Origin: Prinsepia uniflora | Lineage: Eukaryota; Streptophyta; Magnoliopsida; Rosales; Rosaceae | DNA length: 64,000 nt | NCBI GenBank assembly: GCA_032719365.1 | Contig: CM064862.1 | Span: 86,237,180 to 86,301,179 of the forward strand | Direction: 5' to 3' | In this document: piece by piece, positions 1-11,648 of the stretch | Position numbering within the stretch: position 1 is the stretch's first letter | How the letters are laid out: each line of letters begins with the position of its first letter | Position numbers and translations under genes: made by a program | The notes under the pieces: model-generated | Told to the model about the DNA's origin: nothing | Databases searched by the model: none | What the model saw: the letters and a program-made list of their open reading frames with translations, nothing else

Positions 1-1952
1 CCCTTCCAGCATCCAGAACCGTCATTCCGAACCCAAATTCGGAATTCCACGAAATCCAATTTTAAACCAAAACCGGTTTGCCAAAATCATGTCTCAGAAT
101 TCATTATAACCACCAGAACACAATTATAATTTGAAATCCCAAAGTATAGCATCAAAATCAGAAATCTAGTTTTTTCTCGAAAAACGTGCAAAAGCCCGAA
201 AATATCTTAAAAAAACGTGCAAGCATATCCATCACATATAATCATCATTAACAAGCATAAAAAAATACTTAAAATCATAAAATATAAATAAAAACAGTTA
301 GGCATGCTCGTAAGAAAAGAAAGAGTCCACTCACGAATCGGAAATTGTCAATCGCGCTCCGTACGCTCCTCGACCGTCTCGGGAGTCTCCCGTCCTGTCA
401 ATAAGCACCAAATAGGGTTACAATTACGTCAAATATACTAACCCTAATTTTCCCCAATTTTCGGGAATTTATTTGTAATTTAAACGTAGACCATAAACCG
501 TCCGGATTCCCGAACCATCCCGTAACATCGTCCGATTAACCCGAAAATCACACCAATGTATTACTTAGGACATTTAGAACCAAAACCATGTTGGAAGTTT
601 GGCCGGAATCCTCCCCACGCGCAGCCCAAAGTGGCTGCGCGTGGGCGTCACGCGCCTGCTACAGTGCTTCTTCAACCTCGAGTCACCCGGTTCAACTGTG
701 TTGAACCGGCGTGACCGATTCTCCTCCGTTCCTCCACCATTCTTCTCCCTTTCAATCCCAATAGCATCGTCCAGTCCCCAGCAATCCTTTCCCCTCCTAA
801 CCTTTGAAAATTGAAGCCTAAAACTCCTCGACTTCATCCTCGAAACAAACGGCCCGTGAGCCCTGTTTTGGCCGCCAGCCACCCAGGTCCTCCCCCGTCA
901 CGGCACCACACTCAGACGACTCCTGGGACCTCCAGGAGTCTCACCCTAACCTCCAAAACCTTCGACTCTAGCCCTAAGTCCACGACTTTTGAAAACAATA
1001 AAAACGGGAAAATAGGGGATTCGGGGTATACCTTCGATTCTCACTCCGCCGTCTGCACCGCCGCGTGCCACGGTGCTCATTGAGTCCCCTGCAGTCGCCT
1101 AAGCCTCCTATCGCCTTGGATTAAGCCACCACACGGCACAACCACCGCCACAGTGCCACCGTCTCTCTGTTTTCTCAGAAATCACAGCCTTCCACCGCCG
1201 TGTCTCCGTGCACGATTTCCACTCCCCGACTCGATCACCAACCTCCTCTCTTCTTTCTTTCACTCTCACAACTCACCAAATTCTCGCACCCTCACAGAAT
1301 CGATCACTCATTCTCAATCTTCACTCTCTGTTTTCTGTTTCTCACAGCCAAGGTGCACGGGTTTGAATGCGTACAAGGTGGGGCCGTGCACACATAGACT
1401 CTCCCAGAAGCCTCTAGCTCTCTCCTACGTGTCCACCTCCTCATGGACCAACACAAAATATCCAAGCCCACTCAGCCACTTGGCCTTATCTGATTGGGCT
1501 TAAGGGGTAAAAGACCAAATTGCCCCTAGTGTTAAAATGTACAGTTTTACCCTCAAACTTTCCAGACCCGTAACTATTTCGTTCGACGTCCGATGACAGC
1601 GTGCCGCCTGTCGTTGTACTCAGGACGTCGAGACCTATCTAATAGTCCTCGGTCTACGTGAAAAATCACAAGTCCACTAAAAATCAACATTTTCCTCGAT
1701 TAGTCGAAATTACGATAACGCCCTCAATCTTCCGCACATCATAACTTTTTCTCTGATTGTCCGAATCAGACATGCCACCTGCCTACGGACTCGTGACGCC
1801 CCTAACTACGTCACGGTCAATGGTCAATATTCATCCAGTGGTAAATCAAAAAGTCAACTTTTGACCCACTATTCACAAGGCAAAATCGTCCTTTTATACA
1901 AATCCTTTACAAAATTACATTTTTACCCTTCCCGAAGGTACGGGTTGTTACA
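1..1952 (-). repeat. 3' LTR (partial) of the Tekay-like element
   Basis: This stretch aligns along its whole length with 7283-9235. It ends in GTTACA at 1952, next to the polypurine tract, so in element orientation the LTR begins TGTAACAACCCG. The missing part lies left of the window. It keeps the GTCCACTCAC block (325-334) that corresponds to 7606-7615 in the other LTR. Short frames within it are not genes. Confidence 0.93.
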
Positions 1953-1971
1953 ATCTACCCCCCTAAAAAGG
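1953..1971 (-). other. Polypurine tract of the Tekay-like element
   Basis: On the minus strand this reads CCTTTTTAGGGGGGTAGAT and abuts the LTR start TGTAAC. A purine-rich tract directly before the 3' LTR primes plus-strand DNA synthesis. The last part, GGGGGGTAGAT before TGTAA, is identical in the Cassandra element at 56733-56748. Confidence 0.9.
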
Positions 1972-1988
1972 AATTTCGTCCCCGAAAT

Positions 1989-3869
1989 TCAGTGAAACAA
2001 GTAAGGGTACTGTTCGCGCATTAAAGCCTCGGGTTCCCAGGTAGCTTCTTCCACCTGATGATTCCTCCACAAAACTTTAACTAAGGGAACCGTCTTCCTT
2101 CGTAAGACCTTATCCTTCCGATCCAAAATCGCTACAGGCTGTTCTTCAAAACTCAAATCTTCCCTAAGCTCAACAGGTTGTGCTTCCAGAACATGCGAAT
2201 CATCCCGTATATACTTCCGAAGCATCGATACATGAAAGACATTATGTACCTTGGCCAAATCCGCTGGTAAGGCCAACCGATAAGCAACAGGACCAATCCG
2301 CTCTAAGATCTCATAAGGTCCAATGTAACGAGGGCTCAACTTCCCTCGCTTGCCAAACCGTACGATCCCTTTCCAAGGAGATAGCTTCAAGAAAACCCAG
2401 TCTCCTACTGCAAATTCCACATCCCTGATCCTATGGTCGGCGTAGCTCTTCTGTCGGTCCTGAGCTGCCTTCAGTCGATCTCTGATCAGTGCCACTTTTT
2501 CCTGTGTAAGATCTACCAGCTCGGAAGTATTCAATCTCCTCTCACCAACCTCGGTCCAACACAATGGAGTCCGACACTGTCGCCCGTACAAAGCCTCGTA
2601 AGGAGTCATCCCAATACTTTCCTGATAACTGTTATTGTAGGCGAACTCCATCAAAGGTAAACGTGACTCCCAAGTACCCTGAAACTGTAAGACACAAGCT
2701 CTCATCATATCCTCGAGAATCTGGATGGTCCACTCAGACTGTCCGTCGGTCTGAGGATGAAATGCAGTACTGAAATGCAACTTTGTCAAAAAAGCTTCCT
2801 GTAAGCTCTGCCTAAACCGGGAAGTAAACCTCGGGTCTTTGTCTGATACTATCGACTCTGGAGTCCCATGCAGCCGGATAATCTCATCAATAAACAACTG
2901 CGCAAACTGCGCCAACCTGAAGTTCTCTCGTACTGGTAAGAAATGAGCAGACTTCGTAAGTCTATCCACGATCACCCACACACCATCGTGTCCCTTCGGT
3001 GTTCTTGGAAGCTTGAATACAAAATCCATTGTTAGGTGATCCCATTTCCACTCGGGGATCGGCAAAGGTTGCATGGCTCCATAGGATCTCTGCCGTTCGG
3101 CTTTCACCTGTTGACAGATCAAGCATCTACTGACATACTCTGCAATCTCACGTTTCATACCTGACCACCAGTAATGCTCTCGAAGTGTACGATACATCTT
3201 GGTCCCACCAGGATGCATCGCATAAGCTGAACAGTGAGCCTCATCCAGTATCACCTTCTTCAATGTTTCGTCCTTGGGGACACACAACCGTCCATCCTTG
3301 ACCAAGGCTCCATCCTCGCGAATCTCAAAGTCCTGTCTCTCTCCAGCCTCGACCTCAATCCGTATGATACCCAAAACGGGGTCCTCAAACTGAGCATCAA
3401 TGACCTGATCAATCAAAACAGGTCGCACGTGGAAACTTGCTAGGAATGCTCCTCCCTGACCATCCACAGTCAACTCTACTCCAAGTCTACGGAGCTCAAC
3501 CAATAAAGGTAACCGGACTGTCCTCAAATGCGACAAAGAACTAGCTGACTTCCTACTCAAAGCATCGGCTACCACATTAGCCTTTCCTGGGTGATACTCG
3601 ATCGTACAGTCGTAGTCCTTAAGCAGCTCCAGCCAACGACGCTGTCTCAGGTTCAAATCCTTCTGAGTAAACAGATACTTTAAACTCTTGTGGTCCGTGA
3701 AAATCCTGCACCTCTCGCCGTACAAATAATGTCGCCAAATCTTCAGTGCATGAACCACCGCAGCAAGTTCCAAATCATGTGTAGGGTAGTTCATCTCATG
3801 AGGTTTCAACTTCCGGGAAGCGTAAGCAATCACTTTCCCGTGCTGCATCAACACACAGCCCAAACCCTA
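1989..3869 (-). pseudogene. gypsy pol: RNase H, integrase and chromodomain-like tail
   Basis: A 624-residue open frame covers the end of pol. The RNase H part starts just after a TAG at 3867-3869 and runs to the ADALSRK motif that normally ends gypsy RNase H. The integrase follows: a zinc-binding HPGGTKMYRTL...CLICQ segment; the catalytic core with D in the MDFVFKLP stretch, D in SDKDPRF and E in TDGQSEW; then a C-terminal region with GPYEIL and a chromodomain-like end (VEEATWE, EQYPYLF). Catalytic residues look intact. Integrase joins element DNA to the genome, and chromodomain tails direct insertion to heterochromatin (known for the family). The reading is in frame with the upstream RT apart from nonsense codons. 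It ends 37 bp before the 3' LTR. Confidence 0.93.
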
Positions 3870-5102
3870 TAAAGAAGCGTCACTATAAACCTTAAACTCC
3901 CCACTGTCGTCTGGAAGGGCCAACACAGGAGCAGATGTCAACCGCCTTTTAAGCTCCTGGAAACTTTGTTCACAGTTCTCATCCCAATCAAACAGAACTC
4001 CCTTCCGGGTCAGCCGTGTCAACGGAGCAGCTAAAATAGAAAAACCCTCAATAAAGCGCCGGTAATAGCCTGCTAAACCCAGAAAACTCCTGACTTCCGT
4101 CACCGTCTTGGGCTGTTCCCACTTTGCTACCGCCTCAACCTTCTGAGGATCCACTCTGATGCCCTCGGCTGAAATCACATGACCAAGAAATCCAACACTG
4201 GTCAACCAAAATTGGCACTTGCTCAACTTCGCATACAACTGATGCTCTCTCAGGGTCTTAAGCACTATTCTCAGATGCTTCTCGTGCGCCTTCCCACTCT
4301 TCGAATATACTAAGATATCATCAATGAAGACAATCACAAAACGATCCAAGTACGACCGGAACACTCAGTTCATAAGATCCATAAAAGCTCCTGGGGCATT
4401 AGTCAACCCAAAAGGCATCACAACAAACTCATAGTGACCGTACCTGGTCCGAAAGGCCGTCTTGGGTACATCCTCCTCTTTGACCCGTAACTGATGATAG
4501 TCGGAGCGAAGATCAATCTTCGAAAAGTACTGTGCTCCCTTCAACTGGTCGAACAAATCATCAATCCGGGGTAAGGGATACTTATTCCGAATGGTTACCT
4601 TATTCAACTATCTGTAATCCACACACAATCTCAAACCTCCGTCCTTTTTCTTGACAAACAGTATAGGTGCTCCCCAAGGTGACATACTCAGTCGAATGAA
4701 TCCCATATCGACCAACTCTTGTAGCTGGTCTTTAAGTTCCCTCAATTCTGAAGGTGCCATGCGGTAAGGAGTCTGTGAAATAGGCTGCGTACCTGGTAAA
4801 AGATCAATCGTGAACTCGATGTCTCGGTGAGGTGGTAATCCTGGCAACTCCTCGGGAAAGACATCGAGAAACTCCCGCACCACTGGAATATCCTCCGCCC
4901 TCACTGGCGTAGCACGTGTATCCACCACGTGAGCTATGTAACCCTGGCATCCCTTACGCAACAGCTTGCTAGCCTCAAGTGCCGAAATAACTCCAGTAGG
5001 GAGTGCACCCTGATCCCCCTGAAATGTGGTCTCTGGTAATCCTGGACTCCGGAAGGTCACTCTCCTATCGAAACACTCGATAGAAGCATGATGCCTCGTC
5101 AA
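3867..5102 (-). pseudogene. gypsy pol: reverse transcriptase, with in-frame stops
   Basis: One continuous frame is interrupted by TAG at 4608-4610, TGA at 4365-4367 and TAG at 3867-3869. Recognisable RT blocks are the MAPSELRELKDQL approach segment, LRLCVDYR, KIDLRSDYHQ, the FGLTNAPGAF motif, the active site VFIDDILVYS and the FLGHVIS and FLGLAGYYRRFI motifs. The stops fall at positions where the family normally has Gln or Arg and are consistent with single C-to-T or G-to-A changes, as expected from deamination of methylated cytosines in silenced DNA (inference). Confidence 0.93.
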
Positions 5103-5510
5103 CTAGTCCATGCCCAATATAACATCGAAGTCCCGCAGATCCAACAGTAACAAGTCCGCCACTAACTCAACCTCAGCTACCATCACCGGACACTCTCTCA
5201 GAACCTGAGTCACTACCAACACCTCTCCAATAGGTGTACTCACCCCTAAGGCACAATCCAAGGTAGACACCTCCCTCTCCGTAACCAGACTACAACTCCG
5301 GGCTATAAACGAGTGAGTCGGCCCGGGATCTATCAAAGCAAAAACAGTGTGACCAAGTATGGTAAGTGTACCTGTCACCACTCCTGGTGCTGATCTGGCC
5401 TCCTGCTGAGTCATAGCAAAAACTCGCGCCTGTAGTCCTGATGACCTACCGCGCCCTCTAGAACTGATCGTGGCACCACCGCCACCTCTAGGGCCTGCCG
5501 TCCCTGACAC
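5103..5510 (-). pseudogene. gypsy aspartic protease region, active site altered
   Basis: A 135-residue open frame on the minus strand continues from the gag C-terminus (RGRGRSSG) into a retroviral-type protease, with VTGTLTILGHTVFALID leading into the active-site loop. That loop reads D-P-G where aspartic proteases need D-S-G or D-T-G, followed by PTHSF instead of the usual A at the first position. The frame ends in ILGMD and then TAG at 5103-5105 at a usual Trp position. Protease normally matures Gag-Pol; here it is probably dead even apart from the nonsense codon. Confidence 0.85.
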
Positions 5511-5566
5511 AGATGCTGTACTCCGCCCAGGTTCTGCTGCACCTCGACCTGCTCCACCCTCCGGGG

Positions 5567-6427
5567 CTAATAACGGGCACTCTCTCCGAAAGTGGCCGCG
5601 CTCTCCACAATAATAGCAGACATCTCTACCGGGTCCACCAGTCTGTCTCCTAGTAGAAGCAACTGAAGTAGCACTCGCCTGAGGAGTCGGCTGTGCTCTA
5701 GCTCCCCGAAATCCAGAGCCCTGAAAACTACCTGGTCGGCCAAACCGGGCTCCACCAGCTGATGAAGTACCCCCATAGTTGCCCTCTTCGAGGTCCTCTG
5801 ACTTGACGCTCCAGGAAAAGAATGCTCACGGCGTCGCACACTGCTCGAGTACTGTGGCCTGGCAGGCAGACTGGCCTCCACTCTAACAGCAGCGTCTGAC
5901 AACTCCCGGAAAGTAGCAAATGAGTCGGCTGTCACAATGGCTCTAATCTCTCCTCGAAGACCCAACTCAAACCGACGACACTTCTCAGCCTCGGTTGCCA
6001 CAAATGCAGGAGCGACTTGGGATAACATCTAGAATCTCTGCTCATACTCGGCCACTGTCATGCTCCCCTGTTTCAACTGAAGGAACTCCGCCTCTTTGGC
6101 ATCCCGAAAAGAGCGAGGATAATACTGGTCCAAGAATCGCTCCCGGAAAGTCTCCCAAGTCACGGTATGTGCGTCCTAACCTGACAACTCCAGCGTATAC
6201 CACCACTCATACGCTGCGCCGTCTAGCAGAAACGTAGCCAACAGCACACGATCTCCTGGAGGACAATGCATCACCCCGAAAATCCGCTCAAGCCGGGTAA
6301 TCCATCGGTGAGCTTCCTCTGGGTCTGCCCCACCACTGAACGTAGTAGCCCCGAGCCGCTGGGTTCGCTCAATCGACGCACTCTCCGCTTCTTCAGGTCG
6401 TGGAAGGGGTTCACGTCTCGGAGGCAA
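5567..6427 (-). pseudogene. gypsy gag with zinc knuckle, nonsense codons and frameshift
   Basis: The start codon at 6427 opens MPPRREPLPRPEEAES, followed by a retrotransposon gag domain (HRWITRLERIF, AAYEWWY). TAG codons interrupt the frame at 6176-6178 and 6029-6031. After the second stop the gag sequence continues (FELGLRGEIRAIV) until about 5790, where a single-base frameshift moves the rest into another frame. The zinc knuckle, CYYCGERGHFRREC (CX2CX4HX4C), lies at about 5577-5620 in that other frame. Gag packages element RNA. The start codon lies about 80 bp downstream of the PBS, as expected. Confidence 0.9.
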
Positions 6428-6509
6428 GGTCGAACGTACGCTGAAAGAGGCATATAGTTAGTAAAACAGCCTAAAAACGACCTCGTTCTGACACAAACCG
6501 ACAAACCTA

Positions 6510-6522
6510 GGCTCTGATACCA
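6510..6522 (-). other. Primer-binding site, tRNA-Met type
   Basis: The minus strand reads TGGTATCAGAGCC, complementary to the 3' end of initiator tRNA-Met, two bases after the LTR end ...CCTGACA. This fixes the 5' LTR boundary at 6525. Confidence 0.95.
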
Positions 6523-6524
6523 AT

Positions 6525-9235
6525 TGTCAGGACTCGTCCCAAATATCACCTCGATACCCGGGACGAACCCTACTCCAGTCTGAAAATCACACTTAAAGTA
6601 CCAAAATAACCTCAACACCACTATAAGCATAACTATTAGACAAGGGAGTAAATACAATACAACTGTAAGTCAGAGCATAGTTCATACAAAATGGGCACAA
6701 AATCCTACTAAGCTAGTTTCGTAACGGAAGAACGTCGAAAACTCTATGCCTCGATTCCTGCCTCAACGTTCACCCCAGCCCTATCACCACGACCTGGAGG
6801 GCAAATTTAAAACCGAAAGGTGTGAGTGGACTAAAAGAAATAAAAGTTCAAAAACAATTAATCATCAAATCAGGGTTAAGAAAATAATAGTAATAATTTT
6901 CCCCCCGTTTTAAAAACATGCATGCCTAACGAAGTATCAGAAAACCACGACATAAAACAGTATAGTCCATATCATAAAACCAAGTCCACAAATATCAAAG
7001 TCCGATCAAACCTACTGGGTCTATCCGAGTCTTTAAACTCAACCAGGCCTCAAATGTAATCCGAGTCTTTAAACTCCCGAGTCTTTAAACTCAATAGGCC
7101 TGTGGGGGTAATATCGTAAATGTCCGAGTATTTAAACTCCCGAGTCTTTAAACTCAAGCCGGGCCCGTCCCCCGTCAAATCAGAATCCAGGTCTTTAAAC
7201 CCAATCTAGATCCATCAAATCCAATCCAAAACCAATTCTAAAATTCATCTCCAAATCTGAATCCGAAATCACTGGTCGGATGCCCTTCCGGCATCCAGAA
7301 CCGTCATTCCGAACCCAAATTCGGAATTCTACGAAATCCAATTTTAAACCAAAATCTGGTTGCCAAAATCATGTCTCAGAATTCATTATAACCATCAGAA
7401 CACAATTATAATTTGAAATCCCAAAGTATAGCATCAAAATCAGAAATCTAGTTTTTTCTCGAAAAACGTGCAAAAGCCCGAAAATGTCTAAAAAAACATG
7501 CAAGCATATCCATCACATATAATCATCATTAACAAGCATAAAAACATACTTAAAATCATAAAATATAAATAAAAACAGTTAGGCATGCTCGTAAGAAAAG
7601 AAAGAGTCCACTCACGAATCAGAAATTGTCAATCGCGCTCCGTGCGCTCCTCGACCGTCTCAGGCGTCTCCTGTCCTGTCAATAAGCACCAAATAGGGTT
7701 ACAATTACGTCAAATATACTAACCATAATTTTCCCCATTTTTCGGGAATTTATTTGTAATTTAAACTTAGACCATAAACTGTCCGAATTCCCGAACCATC
7801 CGGTAACATCGTCCGATTAACCCGAAAATCACACCAATGGATTCCTTAGGACATTTAGAACCAAAAACATGTCGGAATTTTGGCCGGAATCCTCCCCACG
7901 CGCCGCCCAAAGTGGCTGCGCGTGGGCCTCACGCGCCTGCTACAGTGCTTCTTCAACCTCGAGTCACCTGGTTCAACTGTGTTGAACCGGCGTGACCGGT
8001 TCTCCTCCGTTCCTCCACCATTCTTCTCCCTTTCAATCCCAATAGCATCGTCCAGTCCCCAGCAATCCTTTCCCCTCCTAACCTTTGAAAATCGAAGCCT
8101 AAAACCCCTCGACTTCATCCTTGAAACAGACGGCCCGTGAGCCCTGTTTTGGCCGCCGGCCACCCAGGTCCTCCCCCGTCATGGCACCACACTCAGACGA
8201 CTCCTGGGACCCTCCAGGAGTCTCACCCTAACCTCCAAAACCTTCGACTCTAGCCCTAAGTCCATGACTTTTAAAAACAATAAAAACGGGAAAACAGGGG
8301 ATTCGGGGTATACCTTCGATTCTCACTCCGCCGTCTGCACCGCCGCGTGCCACGGTGCTCGTTGAGTCCCCTGCAGTCGCCTAAGCCTCCTATCGCCTTG
8401 GATTAAGCCACCACACGGCACAACCACCGCCACAGTGCCACAGTCTCTCTGTTTTCTCATAAATCACAGCCTTCCACCGCCGTGTCTTCGTGCACGATTT
8501 CCACTCCCCGACTCGATCACCAACCTCCTATCTTCTTTCTTTCACTCTGACAACTCACCAAATTCTCACACCCGCACAGAATCGATCACTCACTCTCAAT
8601 CTTCACTCTCTGTTTTCTGTTTCTCACAGCCAAGGTGCACGGGTTTGAATGCGTACAATGTGTGGCCTTGCACACATAGACTCTCCCAAAGCCTCTAGCT
8701 CTCTCCCACGTGTCCACCTCCTCATGGACCAACACAAAATATCCAAGCCCACTCAGCCACTTGGCCTTATCTGATTGGGCTTAAGGGGTAAAAGATCAAA
8801 TTGCCCCTAGTGTTAAAATGTACCGTTTTACCCTCAAACTTTCCAGACCCGTAACTATTTCGTCCGACGTCCGATGACAGCGTGCCGCCTGTCGTTGTAC
8901 TCAAGACGTCGAGACCTATCTAATAGTCCTCGGTCTACGTGAAAAATCACAAGTCCACTAAAAAGTCAACATTTTCCTCGATTTGTCGAAATTACGATAA
9001 CGCCCTCAATCTTCCGCACATCATAACTTTTTCTCCGATTGTCCGAATCGGACATGCCACCTGCCTACGGACTCGTGACGTCCCTAAATACGTCACGGTC
9101 AATGGTCAACATTCATCCAGCCGGTAAATCAAAAAGTCAACTTTTGACCCACTATTCACAAGGCAAAATCGTCCTTTTATACAAATCCTTTACAAAATTA
9201 CATTTTTACCCTTCCCGAAGGTACGGGTTGGTACA
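6525..9235 (-). repeat. 5' LTR of the Tekay-like element (2711 bp)
   Basis: The ends are TGTCAGGACTCG at 6525 and GGTTGGTACA at 9235 on the plus strand, so in element orientation the LTR runs from TGTACC to CTGACA, with the first bases slightly mutated relative to the other copy (TGTAAC). Features inside: inverted decamers at 6822-6831 (GTGAGTGGAC) and 7606-7615 (GTCCACTCAC), an acceptor-like CCCTCCAG ending at 6794 on the minus strand, and a cluster of GAGTCTTTAAACTC palindromes at about 7028-7200. Short frames such as 7855-8163 are not genes. Confidence 0.93.
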
Positions 9236-9589
9236 CTTAAATGCACCCAACTAATTACCAGGCCAAAAAACAGAGTTGAATAAAGCATCAATTTCTCTTC
9301 ACCCATTATTGATATCTTTATTGACACATTATTGATGGCATGTTGAAATTTTTAATAACAAATCTTAGCATTTTATCATAAGAGATAAATGCTTTTCGGT
9401 TTTTTTTTTTTAAAAACCTGTAAGTGCTTTTTAGTTGAGCATAGAATTAGAGAACATAGAATAAAGATATCCATTTTAAGAGGCAGTAACGGGTCGGGTT
9501 CCTTTCGACAGGCGCGGACTCTATACGGTTGTCTTGGATTGGCGGTGGCATCTGAGTCGCTTACTCTGTTTGATCAAATCAGATTAGAA
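9236..9589 (+). promoter_or_regulatory. Short remaining upstream region of GID4
   Basis: Only 354 bp separate the end of the LTR from the GID4 start codon. The stretch is AT-rich, includes a T run at about 9400-9411 and shows no other gene. Core promoter and 5' UTR must lie here or within the LTR. I could not identify a convincing TATA box. Confidence 0.45.
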
Positions 9590-11648
9590 ATGCCGGTGAG
9601 AGTCAATGACACCTCCACGCCTTCTCAGATTTCAGGTACTTCTCTTTCGTCCCCCCTTTTTTTCTTATCGATTTCGCCATTTCCTAGAATTGGGGTTCTT
9701 GCCGAAATATGGACTATTGGATACAGAGTGTAGTAGGGTTCAGTTCTCAAAGACTAGCTTTTCTGTATTTTCTTGCTTCCAATTATTTTTTCTCGCCATG
9801 TTCATTACAAAAAAATCCGATTCCGAATTGTGTTCATCACCGTGAAGGTTCGAATTGTGGGCAGACCACTCCCCCAGCTTGCACACTCTTAAGCGTGGGA
9901 CAGGTTTCTCTTTCTCCCTATGTCTTTGTAATTCTTGTATTTTTCTCAATGCCCTTTATGAAATTGGGATCTTTATTATCCGAATTGCGTGATCTGTATT
10001 GACCTGTTGAGCATAAGCTCCAAGATTACAATTCTTGAAGTATGAAGATGTATCTTTGATGTAGAGTATTAAGGTGATAATTCTATAGCAGGCCTTTTCC
10101 GGTACTCAGAATGTTTCTAGTCTGCAAAAAGACGAAGCTTGGAGGGTAAATGTTCGTATACAGGGGTGCGACCTTGAACATGGTTATCTATGTGGAACTA
10201 TGGAAGCTCTTAATGTTCCTATGGCAGACACACCAGTAAGAAGTTTCCTCTTTTCGTATATTCAACATATCTGTCACGATGCAAATGTTCTATTGAGGAT
10301 TTGGTATTAAGTCAAGAATATCTCTGTAATGGATTAAGAACAATATTAGAGTGGTGGAGATTGTGAGTTTCTATCATAACTGTTTTTATGACATCCATGG
10401 ACATAGTTGCTGTTAAAGGGGCTTATTTGAATAGTTTCACAGCCCCTTTTTCATACTGCAGATGATGGTCTATAGGCCACTTCTAGCAATATAACCCTAT
10501 GACATAGCCAGCCTCATATAGTTAAAACTTAAATCATGCATTTGTTGTGTCCCTTTGATGCAGCAGCAGCGATCGTGTTTGCCAGATTTTTGTATCTTCA
10601 GTCCTTAGCCACTTATTATTCATTTCATAAAATATCATAACAATATTCATGGATTTTTCGTGTGTCTCGTAGGATATACGGATTTGGCTTCTTTTCTTAT
10701 ATTTCCTCTGGTTAGAAATTAGATTTGATAGCATGATTAGGATGCAAAAAGATTGCTCTTGCACATCAATCTAATTTTGTTCCCCATACCCTTCCTACTT
10801 TCGATATTTTGGTAACATTGACTAAGCATTTATTCTCAGGTAGTTACCTTTTGGGAAGGGGAGATTGTTGACACCAAGAATTATACTTTCTTCACTGGAA
10901 AATGGGAAGCATCGTATGTACCTATTTTTATTTTATCCTATAATTGATCACCAGAGCCAAATCTAGCTAATGCTGACTGAATAACAATTCGTGTGATTCT
11001 TGACAGACAAGAGGATGATATAAGACACTGGACCAAGTTTCCATCCTTTTCTGCTCTACTGGTAAGTACTCTTAATCTTCTCTTTCATATACCATACTAC
11101 TATAATCTCATACGTGATTCCATTATTTACAGAGCCAAGTGGAACCTGATGGCGGAAAATCTTTAGATCTGAGTAACTATCCGTACATATTCATGGTAAC
11201 TGATCTAATATCTTTATTAATAGTCAGCATAATACTAATCAAATGTCAGATTCACTGTCTTGGTTCTTTGACTTCTTGGCACAGAGATGGAAAGAGCAAT
11301 ACTTTGTGAATGTTGGGACAGACTGTGGGCTCACTATAGCTGGCTTTTACTATGTCTGCTTCTCTTGTAGTGATGGCTCCATCAATGGCTTCTATTATGA
11401 TCCTAACAGCAGGTATACTCACCCAGACATATAACTTTCTTTTTGTCATCAGGATTTGCGTTTTCTTAGGAAGTAGATTGCCAAATTATCTTATTAACCA
11501 GTATCTTTTAGGCTTCGTTTCTTCTTAAATTACAATTGACTGATAAATATTACTTGAACCAACCTGCAGCCCATTTCAGAAACTCGAGCTGAAATCCACT
11601 AATGAGGGAAGATCTGGTTTCAGCTTTTCTTCGTATGAACTGCGGTAG
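9590..11648 (+). CDS. GID4: GID4-like substrate receptor of the GID/CTLH ubiquitin ligase
   Basis: Eight exons (9590-9635, 9848-9903, 10092-10235, 10840-10913, 11007-11061, 11133-11195, 11285-11412, 11570-11648), all with GT-AG introns and matching phases, encode 214 residues. The protein starts MPVRVNDTSTPSQIS. It carries the Vid24/GID4 beta-barrel: LEHGYLCGTMEALNVP, VVTFWEGEIVD, FFTGKWEA, DDIRHWTKFPSF, YPYIFMRWKEQYFV, LTIAGFYYVCFSCSDGSI and a C-terminal FQKLELKSTNEG. In yeast and animals GID4 binds N-terminal proline degrons and brings substrates to the multisubunit GID/CTLH E3 in nucleus and cytosol; the plant role is inferred. Length matches plant homologues as I remember them, and no break was seen. 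A large LTR sits directly upstream. Confidence 0.93.

Larger units (their letters stand above)
1..9235 (-). mobile_element. Ty3/gypsy chromovirus LTR retrotransposon (Tekay/Del-like), nearly complete, inactive
   Basis: Read on the minus strand, the order is 5' LTR (6525-9235), tRNA-Met PBS (6510-6522), gag, protease, RT, RNase H, integrase with a chromodomain-like tail, PPT (1953-1971) and 3' LTR (1-1952, cut by the window edge). The internal region is about 4.57 kb. The order PR-RT-RH-INT defines Ty3/gypsy. The large 2.7-kb LTRs and the C-terminal motif VEEATWE suggest the Tekay/Del clade of chromoviruses (inference). The two LTRs look only a few percent diverged where both are present, so the insertion is fairly recent, yet the coding region has six nonsense codons and a frameshift. 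The left TSD lies outside the window; the right one would be CTTAA at 9236-9240. Confidence 0.93.

Noticed and set aside
599..814. Frames repeated at 599-814 and 7880-8140 (and their antisense frames)
   Set aside because: Repetition simply reflects the two LTRs; no domain is recognisable and the frames differ between copies.
7028..7200. CRISPR-like array of GAGTCTTTAAACTC repeats
   Set aside because: Spacing is irregular, units are 14 bp, the context is a plant LTR and no cas genes exist.
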